NCBI GenBank assembly: GCA_049997955.1
Contig: JAEBDY010000017.1
Location: 186,001-250,000, forward strand
DNA length: 64,000 nt
Direction of reading: 5' to 3'
From: Umezawaea sp049997955
GTDB lineage: Bacteria; Actinomycetota; Actinomycetes; Mycobacteriales; Pseudonocardiaceae
Under the pieces are notes generated by a model. That model was given only the letters and a program-made list of their open reading frames with translations, was not told the origin of the DNA and searched no databases. The translations under genes and the position numbers were made by a program. How positions within the stretch are numbered: the first letter of the stretch is position 1; every line of letters begins with the position of its first letter. Below, in pieces: positions 1 to 9,586 of this stretch.

Positions 1-290
1 GCGCGGAGGTGCTGGTGCGGGCGGCGTTCGCGGAGAAGGGCGTGCGAGACGACCAGTACGCGCGCGTGCTCCGCGACGCCGACGGGCAGGTCGGCCGGAT
101 CCTCGCCGACATGCTGGAGCGGTCGGACGAGGTCCGGCACGACGTCGACCCGCTGGTGCTGGCCGACGCCGTGCTGGCCCTCGCCGACGGCTTCGCCGCG
201 CGGATGCTCTACACCCGCGACCAGGACGAGGCGCTGCTCCTCGCCATGGACGTGGCGCTGTCAGGCCTGCTCCAGCCTCCACAGCGGTGA
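1..290 (+). CDS. TetR-family regulator, C-terminal fragment (5' truncated by window edge)
   Basis: The reading frame is open from the first bases of the window to TGA at 288-290, so only about the last 95 codons are visible. The helices seen, including VDPLVLADAVLALADGF followed by an Arg/Tyr turn and a leucine-rich final helix, resemble the ligand-binding/dimerisation half of TetR-family repressors. The DNA-binding helix-turn-helix would lie upstream and cannot be checked. The 3' end overlaps the 3' end of thiD by 30 nt in convergent orientation. The family call rests on helix pattern alone, and the ligand and target are unknown. Confidence 0.6.
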   Translation, partial: AEVLVRAAFAEKGVRDDQYARVLRDADGQVGRILADMLERSDEVRHDVDPLVLADAVLALADGFAARMLYTRDQDEALLLAMDVALSGLLQPPQR

Positions 291-1124
291 CACGGGCCCG
301 ACCCCGGCGCCCAGCGGGTACGACGCGGCCACCGAGCGGACCACGAAGTCCTTGCCGAACCGCACGGCCGTCCGCACGTCCTCGCCGCGGGCCAGCCGGG
401 AGCTGATCGACGACGCGAGCGTGTCACCGCTGCCGTGCGTGTGCTTGGTGGCGTAGCGGGGGCCGGGCAGCTCGGTGAAGTCCTCGCCGTCGAACAGCAG
501 GTCGAGGCACTCCGGGTCGGACCACATGTGCCCGCCCTTCACCAGCACCCACTGCGGGCCCAGCGCGTACAGCGCCTTCGCCGCCTCCCGCTGCTGCTTC
601 CGGTCCTGCACCGAGATGCCGGTGAGCAGCCGCACCTCGTCCAGGTTCGGCGTCACCAGGGTCGCGCGCGGGAACAGCAGCGTCCGCACGGCCTCCAGCG
701 CCTGGTCGGTCAGCAGCTGGTCGCCGTGCATCGACGCGGCCACCGGGTCGACGACGAACGGGATCGAACCCGATCGTCCGATGTGGACCCGGTCGCACGC
801 CTCGGCGACCGCCTCGATGATCCCGGCGCTCGCCAGCATCCCGGTCTTCGCCGCGCCCACGCCGATGTCGGTCGCCACCGCCTCGATCTGGGCGGCGACC
901 ACCTCCGGCGGGATCTCGACGAAGCCCGTGACGCCCAGTGAGTTCTGCACGGTGATCGCGGTGACCGCGGTCATGCCGTGCACCCCGCAGGCGAACAGCG
1001 TCCGGAGGTCGGCCTGCAGGCCCGCACCACCGCCGGAGTCGGACCCGGCGATGGTGAGGACCCGGGGTGGGGTCTCGGCCCCCTGTGGTGGCGCCCCCGC
1101 TGAGGCGCTCGCGTCGGCGTGCAC
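261..1124 (-). CDS. thiD: Hydroxymethylpyrimidine/phosphomethylpyrimidine kinase
   Basis: ThiD phosphorylates HMP and then HMP-P to HMP-PP, the pyrimidine precursor of thiamine, in the cytoplasm. The 287-residue protein has the ribokinase-like N-terminal signature LTIAGSDSGGGAGLQADL (about residues 23-40), a mid-protein FVVDPV segment, and a C-terminal GSGDTLAS anion-hole/catalytic motif. The GTG start at 1124 lies one base after the thiC stop (TGA at 1126-1128), so the two genes form one operon and are probably translationally coupled. Both are expected to be controlled by the TPP riboswitch ahead of thiC. The 3' end overlaps the convergent TetR gene. Confidence 0.95.
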   Translation of the reverse strand: MHADASASAGAPPQGAETPPRVLTIAGSDSGGGAGLQADLRTLFACGVHGMTAVTAITVQNSLGVTGFVEIPPEVVAAQIEAVATDIGVGAAKTGMLASAGIIEAVAEACDRVHIGRSGSIPFVVDPVAASMHGDQLLTDQALEAVRTLLFPRATLVTPNLDEVRLLTGISVQDRKQQREAAKALYALGPQWVLVKGGHMWSDPECLDLLFDGEDFTELPGPRYATKHTHGSGDTLASSISSRLARGEDVRTAVRFGKDFVVRSVAASYPLGAGVGPVSPLWRLEQA

Positions 1125-1125
1125 G

Positions 1126-2895
<1,770 letters not shown>

Positions 2896-2994
2896 AGTTG
2901 TCGACCTGACCATAGCCACGGTTCGGTGCGGCCGGCTACAACTGATCGGCATCGGTCGACGCGCTGACGCCTTTTTGCGGGTACCTTTCTCCGC

Positions 2995-3720
2995 GTGGGC
3001 GATCACCAGCCGTTCCCGCCCGGCGCGCGGCGCGGTGAACGTCCCGCGGCCGTTTCGGCGTGCCCGTCGTGCGGCGACCTGGCCGGGCGCGGCTACCCCG
3101 AGTGCCGGTTCTGCGTGGAGCTGGTGGACCAGGTCTGGCTGCCGGACTGGCAGGCCCTGCTGGCCGCCGAGCAGCTCAGCGAAGGCGGCGCGGGCGAACG
3201 CGAACTGGCCGAACTCGTCCTGGAGGACGAGGTGGGCCGGTACTCGTGGACCTGCACCGACTGGGCCATGACGCTGGTCAGGTGCTCCGCCTGCGACGTC
3301 GAGCCCGCCACCGGCCCGCTCGGCTGCCTCCGGTGTGCCATGGCCGAGGCCGCGCGGTGGTCGTGGGACCACACCTCGTCGGGTCGCATCACCCCGTCGG
3401 AGCACGCGCTCCGGGTGGCCAGGGCCGTTCTGCGGGCACCGCACCGCAGCCGGGACGTCGTCGCCGCCACCTGGCGGCTGCTGATCCCGTTCCTGCTGGT
3501 GGGTGAGCTGGCGACCGTGGGCCAGGTGCAGCGGCTGCGGGCGCAGGTCCTCGCCGGGCAGTACGAGGACCTGGCCGCGTGCGCGACCCACGTGCGGCTG
3601 GTCGGGTTGTCGGAGATCTACTGGCGGCGCGACGAGGACGCCAAGGGGGACCACCAGGTCCGGCTCTCGCACCCGCGCGCGCCGCGGGTGTTCGAGGAGC
3701 AGGTCCCTACCGAGGCGTGA
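2995..3720 (+). CDS. Hypothetical zinc-ribbon protein
   Basis: A 241-residue protein that I do not recognise by function. Two CXXC pairs near the N-terminus (CPSCG...CRFC, about residues 23-39) and another set in the middle (CSAC...CLRC, about 99-115) suggest two small zinc-binding ribbons. The rest is helical, with no signal peptide and one hydrophobic stretch (LLIPFLLVGEL). The GTG at 2995 is preceded by a -10-like TACCTT exactly 7 nt upstream and no Shine-Dalgarno sequence, so the transcript is probably leaderless. The 3' end overlaps the convergent LysE-family gene by 14 nt. It could be a regulatory or nucleic-acid-binding protein, but nothing here proves it. Confidence 0.8.
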   Translation: MGDHQPFPPGARRGERPAAVSACPSCGDLAGRGYPECRFCVELVDQVWLPDWQALLAAEQLSEGGAGERELAELVLEDEVGRYSWTCTDWAMTLVRCSACDVEPATGPLGCLRCAMAEAARWSWDHTSSGRITPSEHALRVARAVLRAPHRSRDVVAATWRLLIPFLLVGELATVGQVQRLRAQVLAGQYEDLAACATHVRLVGLSEIYWRRDEDAKGDHQVRLSHPRAPRVFEEQVPTEA

Positions 3721-4321
3721 GCACCAGGCGGACGCCCAGCGCCACCAGCACGCCGCCGGACACGGCTTCGAGCGCCCGCCGCACCTTCGAGCGGGCCAGC
3801 CAGCCGCGCACGCGGTGCAGGACGCTGACCACGACCAGGTACCAGAGCGTGTCGATCACGACCCAGACCAGGGCGAACAGCAGGAGCAGGCCTTTTCCCG
3901 CCTCGTCCGCGGGGACGAACTGGGGGAGGAACGAGAGGGCGAAGACGCCCAGTTTGGGGTTCGCCAGGTTCACGACGAGCCCGGCGCGGAACGCCTTCGC
4001 CTGCGGTTCGTCGAGGGGTGCGGCGGTGTCGCGGCGCGCTGACAGCAGTGCTTTGACGCCGAGGTAGACCAGGAACAGCGCACCGGTGATCCGGAGGGTG
4101 TGAAACGCGACCTCGGACGCCGTCAGGAGCGCCGACAGGCCGAGCGCCGCGGCGACCGCCCAGCAGGCCACCGCCACCTCCATGCCCGCGACCGTGGCCA
4201 GTGCGCTGCGGCGACCCCGGACCGACTGCCGGAGGACCAGCGCCGTGCCGGGGCCGGGTGACAGCGCGATCAGGAACGACGCCACGACGAGGGCGGCCAG
4301 GTTGTCCAGCATGTCGTCCAT
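3707..4321 (-). CDS. LysE/RhtB-family amino-acid exporter
   Basis: A 204-residue polytopic membrane protein with about six hydrophobic segments. The N-terminal block FLIALSPGPGTALVLRQSV carries the conserved SPGP motif of LysE/RhtB exporters, and the middle contains FLVYLGVKAL and NLANPKLGVFALSFLPQF, also typical of the family. Members export amino acids or homoserine lactones; the substrate cannot be read from sequence. ATG at 4321 is the chosen start. It is convergent with the zinc-ribbon gene and divergent from the YdeI-type gene. Confidence 0.9.
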   Translation of the reverse strand: MDDMLDNLAALVVASFLIALSPGPGTALVLRQSVRGRRSALATVAGMEVAVACWAVAAALGLSALLTASEVAFHTLRITGALFLVYLGVKALLSARRDTAAPLDEPQAKAFRAGLVVNLANPKLGVFALSFLPQFVPADEAGKGLLLLFALVWVVIDTLWYLVVVSVLHRVRGWLARSKVRRALEAVSGGVLVALGVRLVLTPR

Positions 4322-4463
4322 GGTGGATGCGGGGGCAAGCCGTTTTCGAGCCGGACTTGAGCGGTCCTGTCCAGGATGGGGTCGGACTCGTGTTCAAAGT
4401 GCGCATTCGGTGAGCACTTTGGGTCGCATGATGAGTTCGAGAACATCGGAAGGGACGGGTCGA

Positions 4464-5084
4464 ATGCTCCGGGAACAGGATCACGTGGAGACGCTCGACG
4501 GCGAACAGGATCACGTGGAGACGCTCGACGGCGCGGAGATCATCATCTTCGCCTCCACCGAGGAGTGGGTGGACTGGCTCGACTCCCACCACGAGCTGAA
4601 GGTCGGGGTGTGGGTCAAGATCGCCAAGAAGGGGTCGGGGAAGACGTCGATCACGATCACCGAGGCGTTGGACGGGGCGCTCTGCTACGGGTGGATCGAC
4701 AGCCAGCGGAAGTCGTGCGACGCGCAGTACTACCTGCAGCGGTACTCGCCCCGGCGGGCCAAGGGGTCCTGGTCGAAGGTCAACGTGGACAAGGTGGAGG
4801 TGTTGATCGCCGCTGGGCGGATGAGGGCGCCAGGGTTCGCGGCCATCTCCGCTGCGAAGGCCGATGGGCGGTGGGATGCGGCTTACCTGTCCCAGCGGGT
4901 CGCCACCGTGCCGGATGATCTTGCTGCTGAGCTGGCCGGGAACGCGGTGGCCGGGGCGGCTTTCGCGGCGTTGGACCGGACCGGGCAGTACGCGTTGTTG
5001 TTGCGGTTGATGAAGGCGAAGCCTGCTGCTCGGGGTGGGGTGTTGGAGCAGATCGTGGCTGGGTTGTCGGTGGGGGAGGGGTGA
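4464..5084 (+). CDS. YdeI/OmpD-associated (OmdA) family protein
   Basis: A 206-residue protein with the OmdA/YdeI blocks ASTEEWVDWL, GWIDSQRKSCD, YLQRYSPRR and GSWSKVN, followed by a helical C-terminal half (MRAPGFAAISAAKADGRW). Family members have been linked to stress and antimicrobial tolerance, but a reaction is not established. ATG 4464 follows an AGGGACGGG ribosome-binding site; in-frame ATGs at 4428 and 4431 are possible alternatives. The N-terminus contains an exact tandem duplication of ten residues (EQDHVETLDG twice) encoded by a 30-bp perfect DNA repeat, which looks recent. Downstream lies the repeat tract at 5092. Confidence 0.85.
   Translation: MLREQDHVETLDGEQDHVETLDGAEIIIFASTEEWVDWLDSHHELKVGVWVKIAKKGSGKTSITITEALDGALCYGWIDSQRKSCDAQYYLQRYSPRRAKGSWSKVNVDKVEVLIAAGRMRAPGFAAISAAKADGRWDAAYLSQRVATVPDDLAAELAGNAVAGAAFAALDRTGQYALLLRLMKAKPAARGGVLEQIVAGLSVGEG
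4473..4532 (+). repeat. Exact 30-bp in-frame tandem duplication
   Basis: Bases 4473-4502 and 4503-4532 are identical. Each encodes EQDHVETLDG near the N-terminus of the YdeI/OmdA protein. The absence of any synonymous change suggests recent replication slippage or unequal recombination. Confidence 0.97.
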
Positions 5085-5091
5085 GGGGAGC

Positions 5092-5237
5092 GCCTCCGCT
5101 GCGCGATTGGCTGGGTGGAATGCCTCCGCTGCGCGATTGGCTTGGGGGAGCTGCCCCCGCTGCGCGATTGGTCTGGGGGAGCTGCCCCCGCTGCGCGATT
5201 GGTCTGGGGGAGCTGCCCCCGCTGCGCGATTATTTCT
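5092..5237 (+). repeat. Degenerate 30-31 bp tandem repeat array leading into hairpin copy 1
   Basis: About 4.7 units start at 5092, 5122, 5153, 5184 and 5215. Each carries CCGCTGCGCGATTGG followed by a G-rich tract (TCTGGGGGAGCT in the later units). Units 3 and 4 are identical; units 1 and 2 diverge, and the last unit runs directly into the left arm of the hairpin at 5238. Parts of the unit (CCGCTGCGC, ATT) also precede the hairpin copy at 55.7 kb, so this looks like amplification of the 5' flank of the dispersed element. There are no unique spacers, so it is not CRISPR. Confidence 0.9.
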
Positions 5238-5330
5238 ATGGCCGTTCCGCTTTGTCAAGGCGGGAAAGATGCCTTGACAAAGCGGAACGGCCATGAAGGC
5301 GCTGGGGATCGGGGGCAGGGAGGGAACTGC
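5238..5330 (+). repeat. Dispersed hairpin element, copy 1
   Basis: A perfect 24-bp inverted repeat (5238-5261 with 5271-5294) closes the 9-nt loop GGGAAAGAT. The inner stem GTCAAGGC/GCCTTGAC and the loop are shared with copies near 17.1, 55.7 and 63.4 kb. The outer arm here begins ATGGCCGTTCCGC and is unique to this copy. Downstream is the shared G-rich flank GGGGATCGGGGGCAGGG. It lies between the convergent 3' ends of the YdeI-type gene and def. The remaining bases to 5543 are G/T-rich, repetitive and without a credible gene. Confidence 0.92.
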
Positions 5331-5543
5331 GCTCGACGTTGGGTTTGGTGGTGGGCCTTAGCCGTGGCCAGTGCTGCGTGATGAGGTGGGGCCTTGGTCG
5401 TGGCCGTTGTGGCTGTGGCCGGGTGGTGTTGTGGGCCGGTGGTGGTGGCTGTGGTGCTCGCCGTGGTGCTCGCGTGATGCGGTGGCCGGTGGCTGGCGGC
5501 CGGTGGTGGCGTGCGTGGAGGGTCTTTCTGCCTGGCTGTGGGG

Positions 5544-6128
5544 CTAGTCCTCGTCCTCGTCGGCGAACGGGTCTTCTGAGGTTGCCGGGTCCCAACTGAG
5601 GCCTGGGACGCCCCACTTGTTGGCGCGGATCATGCGTTTCGCCTCGCGCTTGTACCGGCCCACCAAGCGGTCCAGGTAGAGGTAGCCGTCCAGGTGGTCG
5701 GTCTCGTGCTGGAGGCACCTGGCGAAGAAGCCGGTGCCCTCCGCCTCGATCGGGTTGCCGTCGCCGTCCTGGCCGGTGACCTTGGCCCAGTCCGCGCGGC
5801 CCGTCGGGTACGACTCGCCGGGCGCCGAGAGGCAGCCCTCGAAGTCGTCGTCCGGACCCGGCATGCCCTCCGGCAGCGCGCTGGTCTCCAGCACCGGGTT
5901 CACCACGACGCCGCGGTGGCGGACGCCCTGGTCGTCCGGGCAGTCGTAGACGAACAGGCGCAGGGCCACGCCGATCTGGTTGGCCGCCAAGCCCACGCCG
6001 TGCGCCGCCGCCATGGTCTCGAACATGTCGTCGATGAGCGTGCGCAGCGCGTCGTCGAAGGCCTCGACCGGCTTCGTCGGGTTGTGCAGTACCGGGTCAC
6101 CGGCGATCCGGATGTGGTGAACAGCCAT
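5544..6128 (-). CDS. def: Peptide deformylase
   Basis: Def removes the N-formyl group from nascent proteins using a metal ion. All three class motifs are present in the 194 residues: [19 protein letters not shown] (metal-binding Cys) and QHETDHLDG (HEXXH-type metal ligands and catalytic Glu). The acidic tail DPFADEDED resembles other actinobacterial deformylases. The ATG at 6128 has a -10-like TAAGCT ending 7 nt upstream and no Shine-Dalgarno sequence, suggesting a leaderless mRNA. It is divergent from the DUF3263/virR pair, the same arrangement as in mycobacteria. Confidence 0.97.
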   Translation of the reverse strand: MAVHHIRIAGDPVLHNPTKPVEAFDDALRTLIDDMFETMAAAHGVGLAANQIGVALRLFVYDCPDDQGVRHRGVVVNPVLETSALPEGMPGPDDDFEGCLSAPGESYPTGRADWAKVTGQDGDGNPIEAEGTGFFARCLQHETDHLDGYLYLDRLVGRYKREAKRMIRANKWGVPGLSWDPATSEDPFADEDED

Positions 6129-6275
6129 GTCGACGAGCTTATCGGCGTGTCAGTTCGGACGCGCCGACTGTTGAAGCGACCGCGATCACGATCACGTGAT
6201 GTAATTGGCCATTGGGAATCAACACGGGACGGATGCCCGCACCGCAGGTAGCCGGCCCGTGAGGCGAGGAGCCTG

Positions 6276-6587
6276 ATGGACGCCGCAGGGGCACTGGCGC
6301 CGGCAGAGGAGCCGGACGACGGTTTGAACCGCCGGGAGCACGAGATCCTGGCATTCGAACGCCAGTGGTGGAAGTACGCGGGCGCCAAGGAGCAGGCTCT
6401 CAAAGAGTTGTTCGACATGTCGGCCACCCGGTACTACCAGCTGCTCAACGGCCTGATCGACAAGGAGGAGGCCCTCGCGGCCGATCCGATGCTCGTGAAA
6501 CGTCTCCGCAAACTTCGCACGGTCCGGCAGCGCGCACGTTCGGCGCGCCGCTTCGGTTTCGAGCCGAATGGTGTCGAGCACCGATGA
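6276..6587 (+). CDS. DUF3263-domain protein
   Basis: A 103-residue actinobacterial protein with the DUF3263 signature: LNRREHEILAFERQWWKYAG followed by ELFDMSATRYYQLLN, which looks like a helix-turn-helix, and a basic C-terminus. It resembles the protein next to def in Mycobacterium (Rv0430 region). A DNA-binding role is inferred from fold only. A GAGGCGAGGAG-type ribosome-binding site precedes ATG 6276. Its TGA overlaps the ATG of the LytR_C gene (ATGA), indicating a coupled two-gene operon. Confidence 0.9.
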   Translation: MDAAGALAPAEEPDDGLNRREHEILAFERQWWKYAGAKEQALKELFDMSATRYYQLLNGLIDKEEALAADPMLVKRLRKLRTVRQRARSARRFGFEPNGVEHR

Positions 6588-7237
6588 GTTCTCCAGATTC
6601 ACCCAGTACCTCCCACCCGGCTCGCGCCGCGGGGTTCGCGCTGCTCGGCGTGGCCCTGATCGCGCTGGTGATCGGTGTCTTCACGCTGTTCACCGGCGGT
6701 GACGGCGACCAGACCGCGGCGGGCACGTCGTCGAGCCAGCCGCCCGCGAGCGGCACGCCGCCCGAGTCGGCCTCCGCGTCGGCGGCACCGCCCGCCTCGA
6801 CGGAGCAGCCGTCCGCGAGCACACCGCCGCAGACCACCACCCCGGCGACCACACCGCCGCCCGCGTCGAGCGCCGGGACACCGACCGGCGCGGCGACGCA
6901 GGCGACACCGCCGGACGGCCAGCAGCCGACCGACGCGAAGCCGCCGGTGCGGGTCTACAACAACAGCACCATCGCCGGCCTCGCCGCCAAGGCGACGGAC
7001 GACGTCAAGCGGTCCGGTTGGGACGTCGCCGAGACGGGCAACTACTCCCAGGGCCAAATCCCGACGACGACCGTCTACTACCGACCCGGCACCGCCGAGG
7101 AGGAGTCGGCGAAGTCGCTGGCCAATGTCATGCAGGCCAGGGTGGAGGCCCGCTTCGACGGCATCCAGGCCGCGCACGACGGGATCATCGTGATCGTCAC
7201 GAACGACTACAAGGGCACGCAGGCCGCCAAGAAGTAG
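6584..7237 (+). CDS. LytR_C-domain envelope protein (VirR-like)
   Basis: A 217-residue membrane-anchored protein. A single hydrophobic segment (about residues 16-37, FALLGVALIALVIGVFTLF) is followed by a Ser/Thr/Pro/Ala-rich linker of about 85 residues and a C-terminal LytR_C domain beginning VRVYNNSTIAGLA. Position after def and DUF3263 makes it the counterpart of mycobacterial VirR (Rv0431), which affects cell-wall permeability and vesicle release; that role is by homology of position and domain. ATG 6584 overlaps the previous stop. The 3' end abuts the convergent AAA ATPase gene. Confidence 0.9.
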   Translation: MSSPDSPSTSHPARAAGFALLGVALIALVIGVFTLFTGGDGDQTAAGTSSSQPPASGTPPESASASAAPPASTEQPSASTPPQTTTPATTPPPASSAGTPTGAATQATPPDGQQPTDAKPPVRVYNNSTIAGLAAKATDDVKRSGWDVAETGNYSQGQIPTTTVYYRPGTAEEESAKSLANVMQARVEARFDGIQAAHDGIIVIVTNDYKGTQAAKK

Positions 7238-7241
7238 CGCC

Positions 7242-9467
7242 TCACTGCTTGCGGGACTCGGCGTAGGCGGCCAGGGTGGCCAGCTGCGCCGGGTCCAGCG
7301 AGGGCCGCACGGCCTTGCGCGCGCTGTCCAGGTGCGCCGCCGTCACGACGACCGCCTCCAACGACTCGCGCATCGCGGTCAGCGCGGCCTCGCGGATCAG
7401 CGCCGCGCAGTCCGCAGCCGAGTAGCCGTCCAGCGAGTCCGCCACCTCGTCCAGGTCGACGTCGTCGGCCAGCGGGGTGTTGCGCGAGGTCGCGCGCAGG
7501 ATCGCGCCACGGGCCTCGGCGTCCGGCGGCGGCACGTAGACCAGGCGCTCCAACCGACCCGGCCGCAGCAGAGCCGGGTCGACCAGTTCCGGCCGGTTCG
7601 TCGCGCCCAGCACGATGACGTCGCGCAACGGCTCCACGCCGTCCAGTTCGGTCAGCAGCGCGGCCACCACCCGGTCCGCCACACCGGAGTCGGACGACTG
7701 GCCGCGGCGGGGCGCCAGCGCGTCCACCTCGTCCAGGAACACCATGGCGGGCGCCGCTTCGGCCGCGCGGCGGAACAGCTCCCGCACCGCCCGTTCGGAC
7801 TCGCCGACGAACTTGTCCATCAGCTCCGCGCCCTTGACGGACAGCACGTTGAGCTGGCCGGTGCCCGCGAGCGCGCGGATCAGGAAGGTCTTGCCGCAGC
7901 CGGGCGGGCCGTACAGCAGCAGGCCGCGTGGCGGCGCGACCCCGAGCCGGGCGAAGGAATCGGGGTACTGCAACGGCCACAGCGCCGCCTCGGTCAGCGC
8001 CTGCTTGACCTCGGTCATGTCGCCGACGTCGTCCAGCGTGAGCCCGCCGGTCTGCAGGGTGTCCGAAGTGGACATCGAGACCGGGCGCACGGTGTCCAGC
8101 GCGCCGACCAGGTCCTGTTGCGCCACACGGGGTTCGTCGTGGTCGCGCTGGCGCAGCGCCGAGCGCACGGCGGCGTCCCGGCGCAGCGCGACGAGGTCCG
8201 CGACGACGAAACCCGGTGTGCGGTCGGCGATCACGCCGAGGTCCACGTCGGACTCCATCGGCACGTCCCGCATCAGCATCCGCAGCAGCTCGGTGCGGCA
8301 GCGGCCGTCCGGCAGCGCCAGCGTCAGCTCGCGGTCCACCAGCTCCGGAACGCGCAGGCGCGGGTCGACCGACTCGGGGTGCGCGGTCGTGACGACCAGC
8401 GCCAGCCCCTTGGTGCGCACGGCCGAGCGCAGGATGTCCAGGACGACGGTCGCGACCGGGGGAGGGGACGAGGCGGGCAGCAGCGCGTCCACGTCGGTCA
8501 GCAGCAGCACGGCCGGGTGGTCCTCCGCCGACGCGGCGGTCACGGCGGCGGTGAGCCGCTGCACGGTCGCGTTCGACTCCAGCACCGCGATGCTCGGCGC
8601 GGCCAGCTCCACGACCTCCGCGTTCACGCTGTGCGCCACGGACCGCACCAGCGTGGCCTTGCCGACGCCCTCCGGCCCGGCGACCAGTGCGGCCAGCCGG
8701 TGCGAAGCGCCGAGCTTGGCCAGCAGCTCCGGCCGCAGGAACGCCAGGTCCAGCCATTCGGCGAGCCGCTTCGCGGCGTCCCGCTGGCCGACGAGGTCGC
8801 TGACGGGCGGCACGAACGCCACCTCGGCGGGCGGCGTGTACGTCGAGGTCACCGCGCGCCCGGTCACCTCCACCTGCACCAGCGAGCCCTCGGCGACCGG
8901 GGTCGCGTCACCGGTCCGCGCGCCGTCCCGCCAGCCCACCACGCTGGACGGCTGCACGGCGACCGGACCGGAGGGGTCGGTCGCCGTGATCGTGAGCAGT
9001 TCGTTGGTCCACGTCATGCCGATCGCGTTGGACAGCTTGCTGCGCGTCGAGCCGACGTCCGTGCCGGGCGGCGGCGCGAGGTCCTGCGGCAGCAGCGACA
9101 CGGCGTCGCCGACGGTCAGCACCTTGCCGGTCAGCGCGAGCCGCAGCGTCTCCGGCGTCAGCGACGTCGTGGCCAACCGCGACCCGGACACCGTCACCGA
9201 CCGCGCGCCCGCCACGTCGACCGGCGCCACGACGACCTCGGAGCCCTCGACGACGCCGAGGTTCGACAGCGTCACGTCGTCCACCAGCACGACGCCGGGC
9301 GGTCCGTCGCCCGCGGCCGCGAGCGCGGCGCTCACCCGAGCGCCGGTCAGCTTCACCGCGTCCCACGCGCGCAGCCCGAGGGCGTCCAGCACCTCCTGGT
9401 GCAGCCGGACGACACCGCGTCGAGTGTCCAGTGCGGACGGGGTCAGCCGAGCGGTCAGCGTGATCAC
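7242..9467 (-). CDS. CDC48/VCP-like double AAA+ ATPase
   Basis: A 741-residue cytoplasmic ATPase with an N-terminal CDC48-type beta domain (about residues 1-220) and two AAA modules. The second is canonical: YGPPGCGKT Walker A near residue 520, then MVFLDEVDAL Walker B, a sensor and an arginine-finger region. The first looks degenerate: GPEGVGKAT near residue 262 but LLLTDVDAL in place of a DE-type Walker B. It matches the gene beside pssA in mycobacteria (Rv0435c). The GTG at 9467 has TAGTCT 7 nt upstream, suggesting leaderless transcription. The open frame continues upstream, but only as the antisense of the pssA region. The substrate is unknown. Confidence 0.92.
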   Translation of the reverse strand: MITLTARLTPSALDTRRGVVRLHQEVLDALGLRAWDAVKLTGARVSAALAAAGDGPPGVVLVDDVTLSNLGVVEGSEVVVAPVDVAGARSVTVSGSRLATTSLTPETLRLALTGKVLTVGDAVSLLPQDLAPPPGTDVGSTRSKLSNAIGMTWTNELLTITATDPSGPVAVQPSSVVGWRDGARTGDATPVAEGSLVQVEVTGRAVTSTYTPPAEVAFVPPVSDLVGQRDAAKRLAEWLDLAFLRPELLAKLGASHRLAALVAGPEGVGKATLVRSVAHSVNAEVVELAAPSIAVLESNATVQRLTAAVTAASAEDHPAVLLLTDVDALLPASSPPPVATVVLDILRSAVRTKGLALVVTTAHPESVDPRLRVPELVDRELTLALPDGRCRTELLRMLMRDVPMESDVDLGVIADRTPGFVVADLVALRRDAAVRSALRQRDHDEPRVAQQDLVGALDTVRPVSMSTSDTLQTGGLTLDDVGDMTEVKQALTEAALWPLQYPDSFARLGVAPPRGLLLYGPPGCGKTFLIRALAGTGQLNVLSVKGAELMDKFVGESERAVRELFRRAAEAAPAMVFLDEVDALAPRRGQSSDSGVADRVVAALLTELDGVEPLRDVIVLGATNRPELVDPALLRPGRLERLVYVPPPDAEARGAILRATSRNTPLADDVDLDEVADSLDGYSAADCAALIREAALTAMRESLEAVVVTAAHLDSARKAVRPSLDPAQLATLAAYAESRKQ

Positions 9468-9532
9468 GCCACGAAGACTAGTGCCGCGAACGCCGGAGTG
9501 CGGGCCGTTCGACCGGGCGACGACCTGAGAAA

Positions 9533-9577
9533 CGCGGAAGCGCGGGCCCTCCGAGGTGGAGGAGCCCGCGCTCCGCG
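9533..9577 (-). terminator. Hairpin terminator after pssA
   Basis: A GC-rich inverted repeat (CGCGGA-A-GCGCGGGC paired with GCCCGCGC-TCCGCG, one bulged A) lies directly beyond the pssA stop on the minus strand and before the AAA gene start. No U-tract follows, as is common for high-GC actinobacterial terminators. It separates the psd-pssA unit from the leaderless AAA gene. Confidence 0.75.
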
Positions 9578-9586
9578 GTGTTCTGC

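Noticed and set aside
5092..5237. CRISPR-like array
   Set aside because: Units are contiguous and degenerate with no unique spacers, and no cas gene is present.
5238..5294. Ordinary Rho-independent terminator as full explanation of the hairpin copies
   Set aside because: No U-tract follows, and terminators would not keep an identical inner stem, loop and flanks at four places while changing arms.
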